This document shows, one piece after another, positions 1 through 6,508 of a DNA stretch of 41,201 bases. Under the pieces are notes generated by a model that was not told where the DNA came from, searched no databases, and saw only the letters and a list, made by a program, of their open reading frames with translations. Within the stretch, counting starts at the first letter, position 1; every line of letters starts with the position of its first letter. Source of the stretch: CAZQQN01 sp964549595 (GTDB lineage: Bacteria > Bacteroidota > Bacteroidia > CAILMK01 > CAYYUA01); the NCBI GenBank assembly GCA_964549595.1, contig CAZJWK010000014.1:1-41201 (forward strand). The letters are read 5' to 3'. Position numbers and translations under genes: made by a program.

Positions 1-230
1 GCAGACTTTTTATTACTCAATCAAAACTTCTTAAAATCTTTTCCACAAAATTCATAGTAGAACCTTAGTTTTAATCAGTATTTTCTTGATCGAGTAAAAT
101 GGTAAAAAGGGATTTGCTAAAACCATACCGGGTTCGTCTAAATTGTACAAAACAGAAATACAAATTATTTTTTTATTAGATTGCTGCTTAGATAATAAAC
201 AGGTTAATACCATTTCAAACATGCTCCCTT

Positions 231-1151
231 ATGAACCGCAGGGAATTTTTAAAGACCATTGCTTTCAGTACGCTTGCCTGGGGATTGGCTTACCCGACCG
301 GTCGAGGCAATCCCTATAAAGGTCCATTGATCACTAAAACCATATCTTCTACCGGCAAGTCCATTCCGGTTATCGGCATGGGTACCTGGCAAACCTTTGA
401 TGTGGGGCAAGATACAAACCTACGAAAACATCGATCCAAGATCCTTGAAACGTTTTTCAAAGAGGGCGGAGGAATGATCGACTCCTCTCCGATGTATGGC
501 TCATCCGAATCTGTGGTGGGTTATGGACTAAACCGCCTAAATTACCCTGATGGCTTGTTCCCAGCAACCAAAATCTGGACATCCTCCACGGAGCAAGGTA
601 AAGCCCAGTTTCAGCAGTCCTTGAATCGATGGGGGGTAGAAACTTTGGACCTCGAGCAAGTGCACAACATGGTAAACTGGGAAAACCACCTGGAGACCTT
701 ATTTCGCTTGAAAGCAGAAGGTAAAATTGACCATGTGGGTGTAACCACCTATGGTGGCTACAGCCATGGCCAATTGGAAAAGATCATGAAAAACCAGCCG
801 CTGGATTTTATTCAGCTGACCTACAATGTGGAAAACCGCAAAGCCGAAAACCGGATATTACCTTTAGCCCAGGAAAAAGGTGTGGCTGTGATAGCCAATC
901 GCCCCTTTGGGGGCGGCCCGTTGATAGACCGGATGCAACGGCACCCTTTTCCATCCTGGGGCAAAGAGCTGGATTGTGCCAATTGGCCGCAGTTGTTATT
1001 GAAATTCATTGTTTCGCATCCTGCCCTCACCTGTGCCATCCCGGCTACTACTCAGATCATCCACATGCAGGAAAACATGGGGGCATGCCACGGTCGCTTA
1101 TTAGAGCCCAAAGAACAGGAGCGGATTGTAAGGTACGTGGGGAAGTTGTAG
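231..1151 (+). CDS. Aldo/keto reductase with Tat signal
   Basis: This is probably an NAD(P)H-dependent oxidoreductase of the aldo/keto reductase superfamily, exported by the Tat system. The N-terminus has a twin-arginine motif (NRREFLKT, residues 2-9) followed by a hydrophobic stretch, as in other Bacteroidota AKRs placed in the periplasm. The usual catalytic tetrad can be read: D84 and Y89 in DSSPMYG, K114 in ATKIW and H145 in EQVHN. The length of 306 residues fits the family. The ATG used is the only one that keeps the Tat motif at the extreme N-terminus. The substrate cannot be predicted. Its stop lies 3 bp from the end of a decayed gene on the other strand. The 230 bases upstream hold no gene or clear promoter. 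Confidence 0.9.
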   Translation: MNRREFLKTIAFSTLAWGLAYPTGRGNPYKGPLITKTISSTGKSIPVIGMGTWQTFDVGQDTNLRKHRSKILETFFKEGGGMIDSSPMYGSSESVVGYGLNRLNYPDGLFPATKIWTSSTEQGKAQFQQSLNRWGVETLDLEQVHNMVNWENHLETLFRLKAEGKIDHVGVTTYGGYSHGQLEKIMKNQPLDFIQLTYNVENRKAENRILPLAQEKGVAVIANRPFGGGPLIDRMQRHPFPSWGKELDCANWPQLLLKFIVSHPALTCAIPATTQIIHMQENMGACHGRLLEPKEQERIVRYVGKL

Positions 1152-1154
1152 ATA

Positions 1155-1476
1155 TTATGAATATTTTTTACCAACCGGATATCCCAGCCAATACAACTTT
1201 GTTGCTCTGCCTTTCAGGGTACCCTTTTCCCATTGGTAATCGGTAGCACTTAGTCCTTCAAGCAATTCATCCATATCACTTAAAGTATAGGTGCGAGCAT
1301 TGGAGACGGCCCCGTCCCAGGCAAAACAGTGGAATGACAGGAATCAAGTAGGTAAAAACAATTTTTTGGCAGGTCATAAGCCGCGTAGCCAATAAGGGAA
1401 TCATGATTGGTCTTCAAATTAAAAGAGATGGATGCCTTTCATGGGGCTAATTCAAGGGTGAAGGAGGTAAATGGTT
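1155..1476 (-). pseudogene. Decayed gene remnant, family unknown
   Basis: No intact ORF covers this stretch, but the minus strand reads as protein in pieces. The last ~60 codons (ending TAA at 1155-1157) give a sensible, charged, aromatic-rich sequence that includes ARTYTLSDMDELLEGL, ATDYQWEKGTL and KLYWLGYPVGK. Upstream, a second frame gives KASISFNLKTNHDSLIGYAA and then DLPKNCFYLLDS. A frame change near 1335 is needed to join the two, and an in-frame TGA near 1445 interrupts the 5' side. No start codon is left before the next gene's stop at 1478. I read this as a 5'-truncated, frameshifted gene. I do not recognise the family. Confidence 0.55.
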
Positions 1477-1477
1477 G

Positions 1478-1786
1478 TTAAAAATCATAGGTCCGTTTGG
1501 ACTCCGGGATTTGTTCTACTTTTTCGATGTTTTGAAGCATTTTGTCCAGGGTTTGGTAAAAGGCTTTGAAGTCAGGTTTCTCACCGAAAAACACATCTTC
1601 CACCAAATCAACTTCATTCATGGATTTTAATTCCGTAATCATGTTTTTGGCTTTCAGGAGGTATTCTGCTTCATCCTCGCAATCCGAAGCCAGTACACCA
1701 AAATGTACTGTAAGATCATGATTGAAATTTTCCGCTTCCACCAAAATCCCTTGATAAGCTTCATCAGAGAGCAAATCCGTATCCAT
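1478..1786 (-). CDS. Hypothetical protein, 102 aa
   Basis: A small acidic, all-alpha-looking cytoplasmic protein with no signal peptide or membrane segment. It is rich in Asp and Glu and has regular hydrophobic heptads (LLSDEAYQGILVEAENFNHD at the N-terminus; FKAFYQTLDKMLQNIEKVEQI near the C-terminus). I recognise no catalytic motif. It starts 39 bp after the 277-residue unknown gene on the same strand, so the two are probably co-transcribed and may work together. Composition is ordinary for the window and both ends are intact. Likely a lineage-specific Bacteroidota protein. Confidence 0.75.
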   Translation of the reverse strand: MDTDLLSDEAYQGILVEAENFNHDLTVHFGVLASDCEDEAEYLLKAKNMITELKSMNEVDLVEDVFFGEKPDFKAFYQTLDKMLQNIEKVEQIPESKRTYDF

Positions 1787-1825
1787 TTTACCAATATGAT
1801 ATTTTAAGTATCAAATATAAAGCTT

Positions 1826-2659
1826 TTACTTTTGCGGATGCCCTTCAGGCAATGTTCCGTAAATGTTTTTGTAAGCCTGAACAAGCGGTGTTAAGGGTTT
1901 ATATTTGGCATCTTCAAATGCTTCCTCGTAATGTTTATCCAGATCTTCCTGAAACCTCCTAAATTCTTCATCTTCTTGTTCCTTTTCCAATTGATGCTTC
2001 ATCTTTTCTTCAGGGTTGTATTGCTCAGAGTCATCCTTTTTATCCCCGGCATCTTTGTTAAAATCAACCAGGTAAGTTCTGGGAAAGGCGTAATGCCAGT
2101 CGCAGCCGGTTGCTTTCAATTTTTGGAAAATGAATTCATAAATTGGCTTTAAATCAGCCCGGTTTTTTACCCAAATACTGCCCATGTAAAAATCCATGTA
2201 ATCGTAGGAACCTTGTTGCTTAGGGTAATTCATGTTGATGAATTCCGCAAGGAAACGCCCGCTTCCTCTGAATGATCCAAGATCATAGCTTTTGCCGTCA
2301 TCCGCGATTACCTCATGGTTATTGGAAAATATATCGTAAACAGCAAGGCCGAATACATAGATGAATTCTTCAAAAGCATCCTCCTCAGTAATGTCATTCA
2401 GGTCATCCTGTTCAAAATCATCGATGGATAGCTTTTCGATATCTTCCCGTGACTTGTTGTTCAGTCTATTAATATTTTCCCGCATTTGCCGGGTTTCGTT
2501 GTATTGTTGGCGGGGAGTCGGGTGCAATAAATGAATGTAGGGCGAATTCACCCAGCCTTCGGGAGCAATCGTTTTATACAAGTGATCAGCATCCCGAAAA
2601 AGGAATTGAAGCATCTCAATGCACTCCTTATTAGTTTTCGATGATTGACCCGTATCCAT
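1826..2659 (-). CDS. Hypothetical protein, 277 aa, charged C-terminal coil
   Basis: A soluble acidic protein without signal peptide. Residues 1-200 look like a folded domain with many aromatic residues (PEGWVNSPYIHLLHPTP, FIYVFGLAVYDIFSNNHEV, YDYMDFYMGSIWVKNR). Residues 205-250 are a highly charged helix or coiled coil (PEEKMKHQLEKEQEDEEF and following), and a short ordered tail follows (PLVQAYKNIYGTLPEG). I recognise no known motif. It is the first gene of a two-gene unit with the 102-residue protein downstream. It sits next to transposase and antitoxin debris, so it may be accessory DNA, but the gene itself is intact. Confidence 0.75.
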   Translation of the reverse strand: MDTGQSSKTNKECIEMLQFLFRDADHLYKTIAPEGWVNSPYIHLLHPTPRQQYNETRQMRENINRLNNKSREDIEKLSIDDFEQDDLNDITEEDAFEEFIYVFGLAVYDIFSNNHEVIADDGKSYDLGSFRGSGRFLAEFINMNYPKQQGSYDYMDFYMGSIWVKNRADLKPIYEFIFQKLKATGCDWHYAFPRTYLVDFNKDAGDKKDDSEQYNPEEKMKHQLEKEQEDEEFRRFQEDLDKHYEEAFEDAKYKPLTPLVQAYKNIYGTLPEGHPQK

Positions 2660-2807
2660 AACAAGAGCTATTTTAAGCCGATTAGCGGTGCTATTCCATT
2701 TAAATACAGCCTTAACCTATTTTTTGATCCCAAATTCCTGCTACTGGGAATCAGTCTGCTTATTCCAATAGCTTTTTCCTGATCTGCATTTGCCTCAAGC
2801 TGGTAAT

Positions 2808-3206
2808 TTACCAATTGCCAGTCTTTGTTTGCAAGGAAGCAGTTGCCTTAAAAGTATTTTTTTTATGATTTACATCAATTGCTTCTTGCATTAACAATTG
2901 CCCTTCCCGGCTAACATTTTCATAAAAAGGCGTTTTATTATGTTTTTCCTCCCACGCTTTTTTAGTGAATACAATTGGGCTAATGATGATACCTGTCTCA
3001 AACTCAATGTCATAAAGGGGATACTTAACCCGTTTTTCATCGGTCCGGGTAATAGAAGCTTTATCCAGTAATACCACTAAATCAATATCCGACAATTCAT
3101 GGCTATCACCCCTTGCCTGGGAACCGTACAGTATTACGGTGGCATCCGGGGCTATTTCATGAATAGTCTTTTCAATCCGTTTTAATAAAGCATTGTTGAC
3201 AGGCAT
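2808..3206 (-). CDS. MNT-type minimal nucleotidyltransferase
   Basis: A DNA polymerase beta-like minimal nucleotidyltransferase. The signature GSQARGDSHELSDIDLVVL (about residues 28-46) contains the GS and the DxD metal-binding pair of the NTP_transf_2 fold. Members of this family usually pair with a HEPN protein, as antitoxins that AMPylate the HEPN toxin. No HEPN gene is found on either side. The gene upstream, ending 4 bp before this start, is instead an antitoxin-like reading frame with an internal stop. The usual family domain ends near residue 105 (SREGQLL), so the last ~27 residues may be non-native sequence read through after a rearrangement. Fold assignment is sure; function as antitoxin is inferred. 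Confidence 0.8.
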   Translation of the reverse strand: MPVNNALLKRIEKTIHEIAPDATVILYGSQARGDSHELSDIDLVVLLDKASITRTDEKRVKYPLYDIEFETGIIISPIVFTKKAWEEKHNKTPFYENVSREGQLLMQEAIDVNHKKNTFKATASLQTKTGNW

Positions 3207-3210
3207 TCAA

Positions 3211-3573
3211 TCAATTTTTTGTAGTCAAGTCAGACAAATTTAACAAGCCTCCGGCACTTTTCATTTGTTCTGGATTTTTTGGAGAATTTACATTTTTATG
3301 AAGTGCGTTAAGGAAATCTTCCCAATCCTCTGTTTCCCCATTTTCTATTTTTTGCAGACCACTTTCCACTTATTGTTTCTGGGCATCCGTCAATTCATTC
3401 CAAAAGTCCTTTTCCACTTTTTCCATCATATCCCACAGTTTATGCAGCAATGCTTGTTTCTTAGTAGCAAGGATTTGTTTTATAAGGTAGGTTTTAACGC
3501 TTTGGTACCCACAGCCATTTTTAACAAAAAATCTGTTGTCAAAATGTCTAACAAAAAGTTTTTTGTCATTCAA
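3211..3573 (-). pseudogene. Addiction-module antitoxin-like gene with internal stop
   Basis: The minus strand reads from 3573 to a TAA at 3370-3372 and then continues in the same frame for 52 more codons to a TGA at 3211-3213. Across the stop the protein joins naturally: DFWNELTDAQKQ, stop, VESGLQKIENGETEDWEDFL. This is the typical layout of small Bacteroidota antitoxins placed next to RelE-type toxins: a helical start, then W-x-E-L-T-x-x-Q-K, then a GLxxIExGE turn. The stop could come from a single C-to-T change of CAA (Gln). The true start is unclear; the part before KQILATKK may be non-native. No toxin gene remains beside it. A read-through or reinitiation product from the GTG just after the stop cannot be ruled out. 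Confidence 0.5.
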
Positions 3574-3711
3574 CTTGTAAACCCAAAGATTACCGAATAC
3601 AAACCCAGAAACCGAACACCAACAATTTTTTCTCCACTCAGCACCAGAGGTTTATCCTCCCGCGGTCTTTCATTTTCCTTCTTGGTTCTTTGGCCTTAAA
3701 CTCACTCATTA

Positions 3712-3956
3712 TTCATTCCTTCTTGTCATGATGTAGTTCGTAAAGGCATTAATAAGCGAAAATTCAGAACCCTTCCTATTGGCTTAAAAACGGTTTATTT
3801 AATGGCTCATTTACAGCGACTTTATTGTAATGATTGTGGGCTCACCCGCCAGGAGGCGGTAAAATTTGCAGACGAAAAAAAAGTTACACCCGTGTCTTCC
3901 AACGATTCGTGATTACCCTACTTTATGAGATGACTGTTTTGGACCTTGCCGCTTGA
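3712..3956 (+). pseudogene. ISL3-family transposase remnant, frameshifted
   Basis: The plus strand encodes the N-terminal zinc-finger region of an ISL3-family transposase: CHDVVRKGINKRKFRTLPIG, then RLYCNDCGLTRQEAVKFADE, and after a frame change YTRVFQRFVITLLYEMTVLD. The frame changes in an A-run at 3875-3882, where eight A's are present and nine would restore the reading frame. The first CxxC pair of the finger, the DDE catalytic core and the C-terminus are missing, and the rest ends at a TGA at 3954-3956. I see no terminal inverted repeats. It is a dead IS fragment that marks this strip as a site of past insertions. Nothing gene-like was seen from 3957 to 4167. Confidence 0.75.
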
Positions 3957-4167
3957 CTCTTATACCTCAACACTTTACCCCTCCCCTTTTAAAACAACGT
4001 ATTTTATGGCGTACCCCGATATCACAGCCCCACCTATGTGTAAAGCAAATTGGTAAAATAAGGGCTTTTTAAGTTCCTAATCTATTCCAAACCCCCTGTT
4101 AATGTTTTATGCTCAAAGGCATGAAATACAACCAAAGATCGAACAAAAACAAAGAATAAATATCTGT

Positions 4168-4467
4168 TTAGTCATTGCCTTTTTGCTTATTAAGGTAATA
4201 GGAAATATCACTGACGTACTGCTCAAAAGCTTTTACTCCTTTTTGCGTAATTTTGCAGGTTGTTTCGGGCATGTTATCCTTAAAATGTTTATCCACTTCA
4301 ATATAGCCTGCTTCTTTTAGCTTTTTGATCTGAACACTTAAATTCCCTTTACTAGCCCCAGTATTGTCCAATAGGTAATTGAAATTGGCTGATTCTACAC
4401 CTACCAAAAGAGAAATAATGGCCAACCTAAGCTGGCTATGAAGTAAAGGGTCCAGGTTTTTAAACAT
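4168..4467 (-). CDS. Winged-helix transcriptional regulator (HTH_34 type)
   Basis: A 99-residue DNA-binding protein of the small ArsR/MarR-like winged-helix type. Residues ~8-70 give the helix-turn-helix and wing (LRLAIISLLV, then TGASKGNLSVQIKKLKEAGY as recognition region), followed by a C-terminal dimerisation helix. It is the second gene of a two-gene operon; its ATG overlaps the stop of the membrane protein gene by one base (TAATG), which implies translational coupling. Such pairs, where the regulator follows the membrane protein it controls, are common in Bacteroidota. It probably represses its own operon through the palindrome that lies inside the operon's promoter. The ligand is unknown. 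Confidence 0.85.
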   Translation of the reverse strand: MFKNLDPLLHSQLRLAIISLLVGVESANFNYLLDNTGASKGNLSVQIKKLKEAGYIEVDKHFKDNMPETTCKITQKGVKAFEQYVSDISYYLNKQKGND

Positions 4468-5057
4468 TAAGTAGCTTCCGCTTTTTGGTTTTTGACTCTA
4501 CTCTGAAGCATATAACCGGGAATCAGATAACCAACCAAAACTGACAGTCCCAATAGCAGCAGTTGCCATTCCGGTAAAAATATGCTTACAGCGCCTATAA
4601 TCCAACTAAAAACACCCCCTACGATCAAGGGTTTAAATTTCAAGCAACCTCCCGAAGTAAAAATGGCTAAGCCGATCAAAACCATAATGGAAGGGTTGAT
4701 CAGAAGTTCGTTTCCGGTTGAAATGGTAATAAAGAGCATTAACAGCAAGGTAATCACAAAAGCACTCCACAAATAACGCTGAATAGTATCAAAATAAGTC
4801 GTCACCTTGCTGGGTCCACCCTTTTTGCTTCCATAAATCATAGCAATAACGCCGCCAATGGGCATAATAACAGGCCACGGCAAAAAAGGATAATTAAATG
4901 TTGTGAAATTTAATAAGCCAAAGTGTATCAAGCTTGAAGCCAAAACCAACCAACCCCACAATAAATAATGAAACCCATTTTCTTTTACCCCTGATTTGGC
5001 ATTTTCAATCATTTGTTCAATAACCTGAAGGCTTTGTTTTTCGTCAAATTGTTCCAT
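4467..5057 (-). CDS. Six-helix integral membrane protein
   Basis: Residues 1-28 form a charged cytoplasmic N-terminus (MEQFDEKQSLQVIEQMIENA). They are followed by about six hydrophobic segments: near 29-48, 56-74, 93-111, 121-137, 142-158 and 163-182. No catalytic motif is seen, and the protein is too small for a typical transporter. It is co-transcribed with a winged-helix regulator and is the first gene after a well-formed promoter. The pair resembles Bacteroidota operons of unknown role in which a small membrane protein and an HTH_34 regulator are always found together. Likely a sensor or a membrane stress protein, but this is inference. Confidence 0.8.
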   Translation of the reverse strand: MEQFDEKQSLQVIEQMIENAKSGVKENGFHYLLWGWLVLASSLIHFGLLNFTTFNYPFLPWPVIMPIGGVIAMIYGSKKGGPSKVTTYFDTIQRYLWSAFVITLLLMLFITISTGNELLINPSIMVLIGLAIFTSGGCLKFKPLIVGGVFSWIIGAVSIFLPEWQLLLLGLSVLVGYLIPGYMLQSRVKNQKAEAT

Positions 5058-5082
5058 GGTCTAAAATTTTTGATTGATGTCT

Positions 5083-5114
5083 CAAAATTAAACTAGTTTA
5101 CTTTGTAAACCAAA
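5083..5114 (-). promoter_or_regulatory. Bacteroidota promoter with internal palindromic operator
   Basis: Read on the minus strand, TTTG (5111-5114) is followed after exactly 20 bp by TAATTTTG (5083-5090). This fits the -33/-7 consensus (TTTG, 19-21 bp, TAnnTTTG) of the main Bacteroidota sigma factor. The start of transcription would fall near 5075, giving a short leader before the ATG at 5057. Between the boxes lies the inverted repeat GTTTAC-TTT-GTAAAC (5096-5110). A repressor bound there would block the polymerase, and the winged-helix protein encoded in the same operon is the obvious candidate. Confidence 0.7.
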
Positions 5115-5250
5115 CTTTTTTTTACCAACTTTCAAATAAGTCTTTAGAAATTTTGCTTACAGAAATTAAAAATCCACCACCTATTTCAAATGAAACTAAA
5201 GTTTCTGGATAGCTAACACGATAAAATTCAATACTTATATTAAACCCAAG

Positions 5251-5399
5251 ATCTTTTGTCTTGGCTCTTTTCTCTCCCCCTTAATTCCTAACTTTGCCTC
5301 CTTTAAAACAGGGCAACTTATTATGGAGTTATCCCAAAGTTATGATCCTTCTAAGGTAGAAGACCGCTGGTACCAACATTGGCACAATAAAGGCTTCTT
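5251..5399 (+). repeat. Direct repeat copy A of valS promoter/5' end
   Basis: Bases 5251-5385 are identical to 6360-6494, and after one mismatch (A for G) the match continues to 5399 / 6508. The repeat covers the valS promoter region with its TAACTTTG -7 box (5289-5296), the leader, the start codon and 26 codons. Past 5399 the two copies diverge sharply, yet traces of similarity remain (for example CGG and CCC codons in register). The copies are 1109 bp apart. Perfect identity in non-coding DNA suggests a recent duplication, gene conversion, site-specific insertion, or an assembly fault next to the N gap. Confidence 0.9.
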
Positions 5400-5508
5400 G
5401 AATTTCGTCTCCGATAGGCGGCTTCCCAATAAAGGTATGCCCGGATTAAAAGCTCAAAAACTTTTTAGCCTTAAAAACTTGTTTTTGTTTTATCAAATTT
5501 ATAAATGA
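5323..5508 (+). pseudogene. Truncated duplicate of the valS 5' end
   Basis: The ORF begins with the same 21 residues as the full ValS at 6432 and follows it to residue ~26 (SQSYDPSKVEDRWYQHWH, then NKGF in place of DKGF). It then leaves the ValS sequence (NFVSDRRLPNKGMPG) and ends after 61 codons in low-complexity sequence rich in Lys, Leu and Phe. It lacks the HMGH motif and every functional part of the synthetase, so it cannot aminoacylate tRNA. It keeps a full copy of the valS promoter and leader, so it is probably transcribed and could drive the coiled-coil gene that starts 21 bp downstream. Confidence 0.8.
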
Positions 5509-5528
5509 AAAAGACTTAAATCAGGATT

Positions 5529-5960
5529 ATGGGAGCCACTGTAAATAAAGCCATTGCCGAAGCAAAAGGTAAAACGCAAGAAGCCTACAATGATTATCGA
5601 AAATTAATGGAATCGGACATTGACCAATATCTGGACTCAGGTAATGAGCTTAAGGTGGATCTGAAACCTTTAGTAGATTTTTATAAGCAATTAAACAACG
5701 ATTTGCTGAGACAAATCAATGCAGGTGAAATCACGTTAACAGCGCAAAATGTTAATCAATTTGAAATTGAAATCAATGCTTTAATTCAGGTAAGTAAGGA
5801 CTTGCAAGAGGTACTGGAAAACAGTCCTTTTTATCCCATAATAAAAACATTAATATGGGAGTTTGCTGAGCAAATTCACCTACTTGAAGAAACGGTTGAA
5901 GATTTCAAGGACAAACTGGAATTTTCTCAGGACCAGGAAATTAAAGACCTACTCAGCTAA
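5529..5960 (+). CDS. Coiled-coil protein of unknown function, inside the valS duplication
   Basis: A 143-residue acidic, almost all-helical protein with no signal peptide or transmembrane segment. Heptad-like patterns run through most of it (NKAIAEAKGKTQEAYNDYRK; LIWEFAEQIHLLEETVEDF). The start has a short AGG three bases before the ATG. I recognise no family; the look is that of a structural, phage-like or immunity-type small protein, but nothing proves this. It lies between the two copies of the valS 5' end and would be read from the duplicated valS promoter. Six bases after its stop begins another possible frame (TTG at about 5971) that runs into the N gap. Confidence 0.6.
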   Translation: MGATVNKAIAEAKGKTQEAYNDYRKLMESDIDQYLDSGNELKVDLKPLVDFYKQLNNDLLRQINAGEITLTAQNVNQFEIEINALIQVSKDLQEVLENSPFYPIIKTLIWEFAEQIHLLEETVEDFKDKLEFSQDQEIKDLLS

Positions 5961-6015
5961 AAAACCTATTTTGAATTTCTTTTGTACTCACGAGTTCTAT
6001 AAAACCTTTAAGGAA

Positions 6016-6115
6016 NNNNNNNNNNNNNNNNNNNNNNNNNNNNNNNNNNNNNNNNNNNNNNNNNNNNNNNNNNNNNNNNNNNNNNNNNNNNNNNNNNNNN
6101 NNNNNNNNNNNNNNN
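6016..6115. other. Scaffold gap, 100 N
   Basis: A run of exactly 100 N, the usual placeholder for a gap of unknown length. The real distance between the sequences on either side may be much larger. Any ORF drawn through it is an artefact of the placeholder. It lies inside the insert between the two valS 5' copies, so the size of that insert is not known. Confidence 0.95.
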
Positions 6116-6231
6116 AAGAAAAACTGGAGAAAAAGGAGTATCAAAGCCTTTTGAAATCTTTCAGAGACCAAAGAGCTAATGGTGAACTTATTCCGTTAGA
6201 TTTAGCAACCGGTGAAATCAAAATCAGGTAA
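6116..6231 (+). CDS. C-terminal fragment of an unknown protein (5' end in gap)
   Basis: After the gap a frame opens at once and runs for 37 codons to a TAA at 6229-6231. The protein is charged and helical (EKLEKKEYQSLLKSF), ending in a strand-like tail (ELIPLDLATGEIKIR). It reads like the true end of a soluble protein rather than random sequence. Whether it belongs to the frame that starts near 5971 (NFFCTHEFYKTFKE) cannot be told because the gap length is unknown. No family recognised. Between its stop and the second valS copy (6232-6359) I see no gene. Confidence 0.5.
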
Positions 6232-6359
6232 AAATAGTCGGGCGTACAGTTATCAATTAAATCACACGGAAGGCATTATTTCCATCCCAACATTTCACCC
6301 CCACAAACTTATTACCACCTATTACTATTTATTACAAATTATTATCTATTCCATCTTGA

Positions 6360-6508
6360 ATCTTTTGTCTTGGCTCTTTTCTCTCCCCCTTAATTCCTAA
6401 CTTTGCCTCCTTTAAAACAGGGCAACTTATTATGGAGTTATCCCAAAGTTATGATCCTTCTAAGGTAGAAGACCGCTGGTACCAACATTGGCACGATAAA
6501 GGCTTCTT
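6360..6508 (+). repeat. Direct repeat copy B of valS promoter/5' end
   Basis: This is the copy attached to the complete valS gene. It matches copy A (5251-5399) in all but one base. The left edge of identity falls at the A before TCTTTTGTCTTGG, where the two flanks become unrelated. If the intervening DNA is an inserted element, this copy would be the restored gene end and copy A the displaced one, or the reverse. Confidence 0.9.
6398..6405 (+). promoter_or_regulatory. valS -7 promoter element
   Basis: TAACTTTG fits the Bacteroidota -7 consensus TAnnTTTG and lies 26 bp before the valS ATG, which gives a leader of about 20 nt. No TTTG is found at the usual 19-21 bp upstream; the region is pyrimidine-rich (CTCTTTTCTCTCCCCC). 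The same element is present in the duplicate copy at 5289-5296. Confidence 0.5.

Noticed and set aside
974..1246. A 90-codon plus-strand ORF crossing the end of the aldo/keto reductase
   Set aside because: It overlaps the reductase in another frame and then runs antisense to the decayed gene at 1155-1476; its sequence looks like an out-of-frame reading.
2660..2807. About 50 stop-free codons on the minus strand after the nucleotidyltransferase, considered as a HEPN remnant
   Set aside because: No HEPN RxxxxH motif or similar pattern is present; not enough to call.
3265..3699. A 144-codon plus-strand ORF rich in Phe and Leu
   Set aside because: It is antisense to the antitoxin-like frame, has a low-complexity hydrophobic composition typical of shadow frames, and shows no protein pattern.
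5863..6231. One ORF running through the 100-N gap
   Set aside because: The gap length is a placeholder, so the shared frame is accidental. Only the part after the gap is kept as a fragment.
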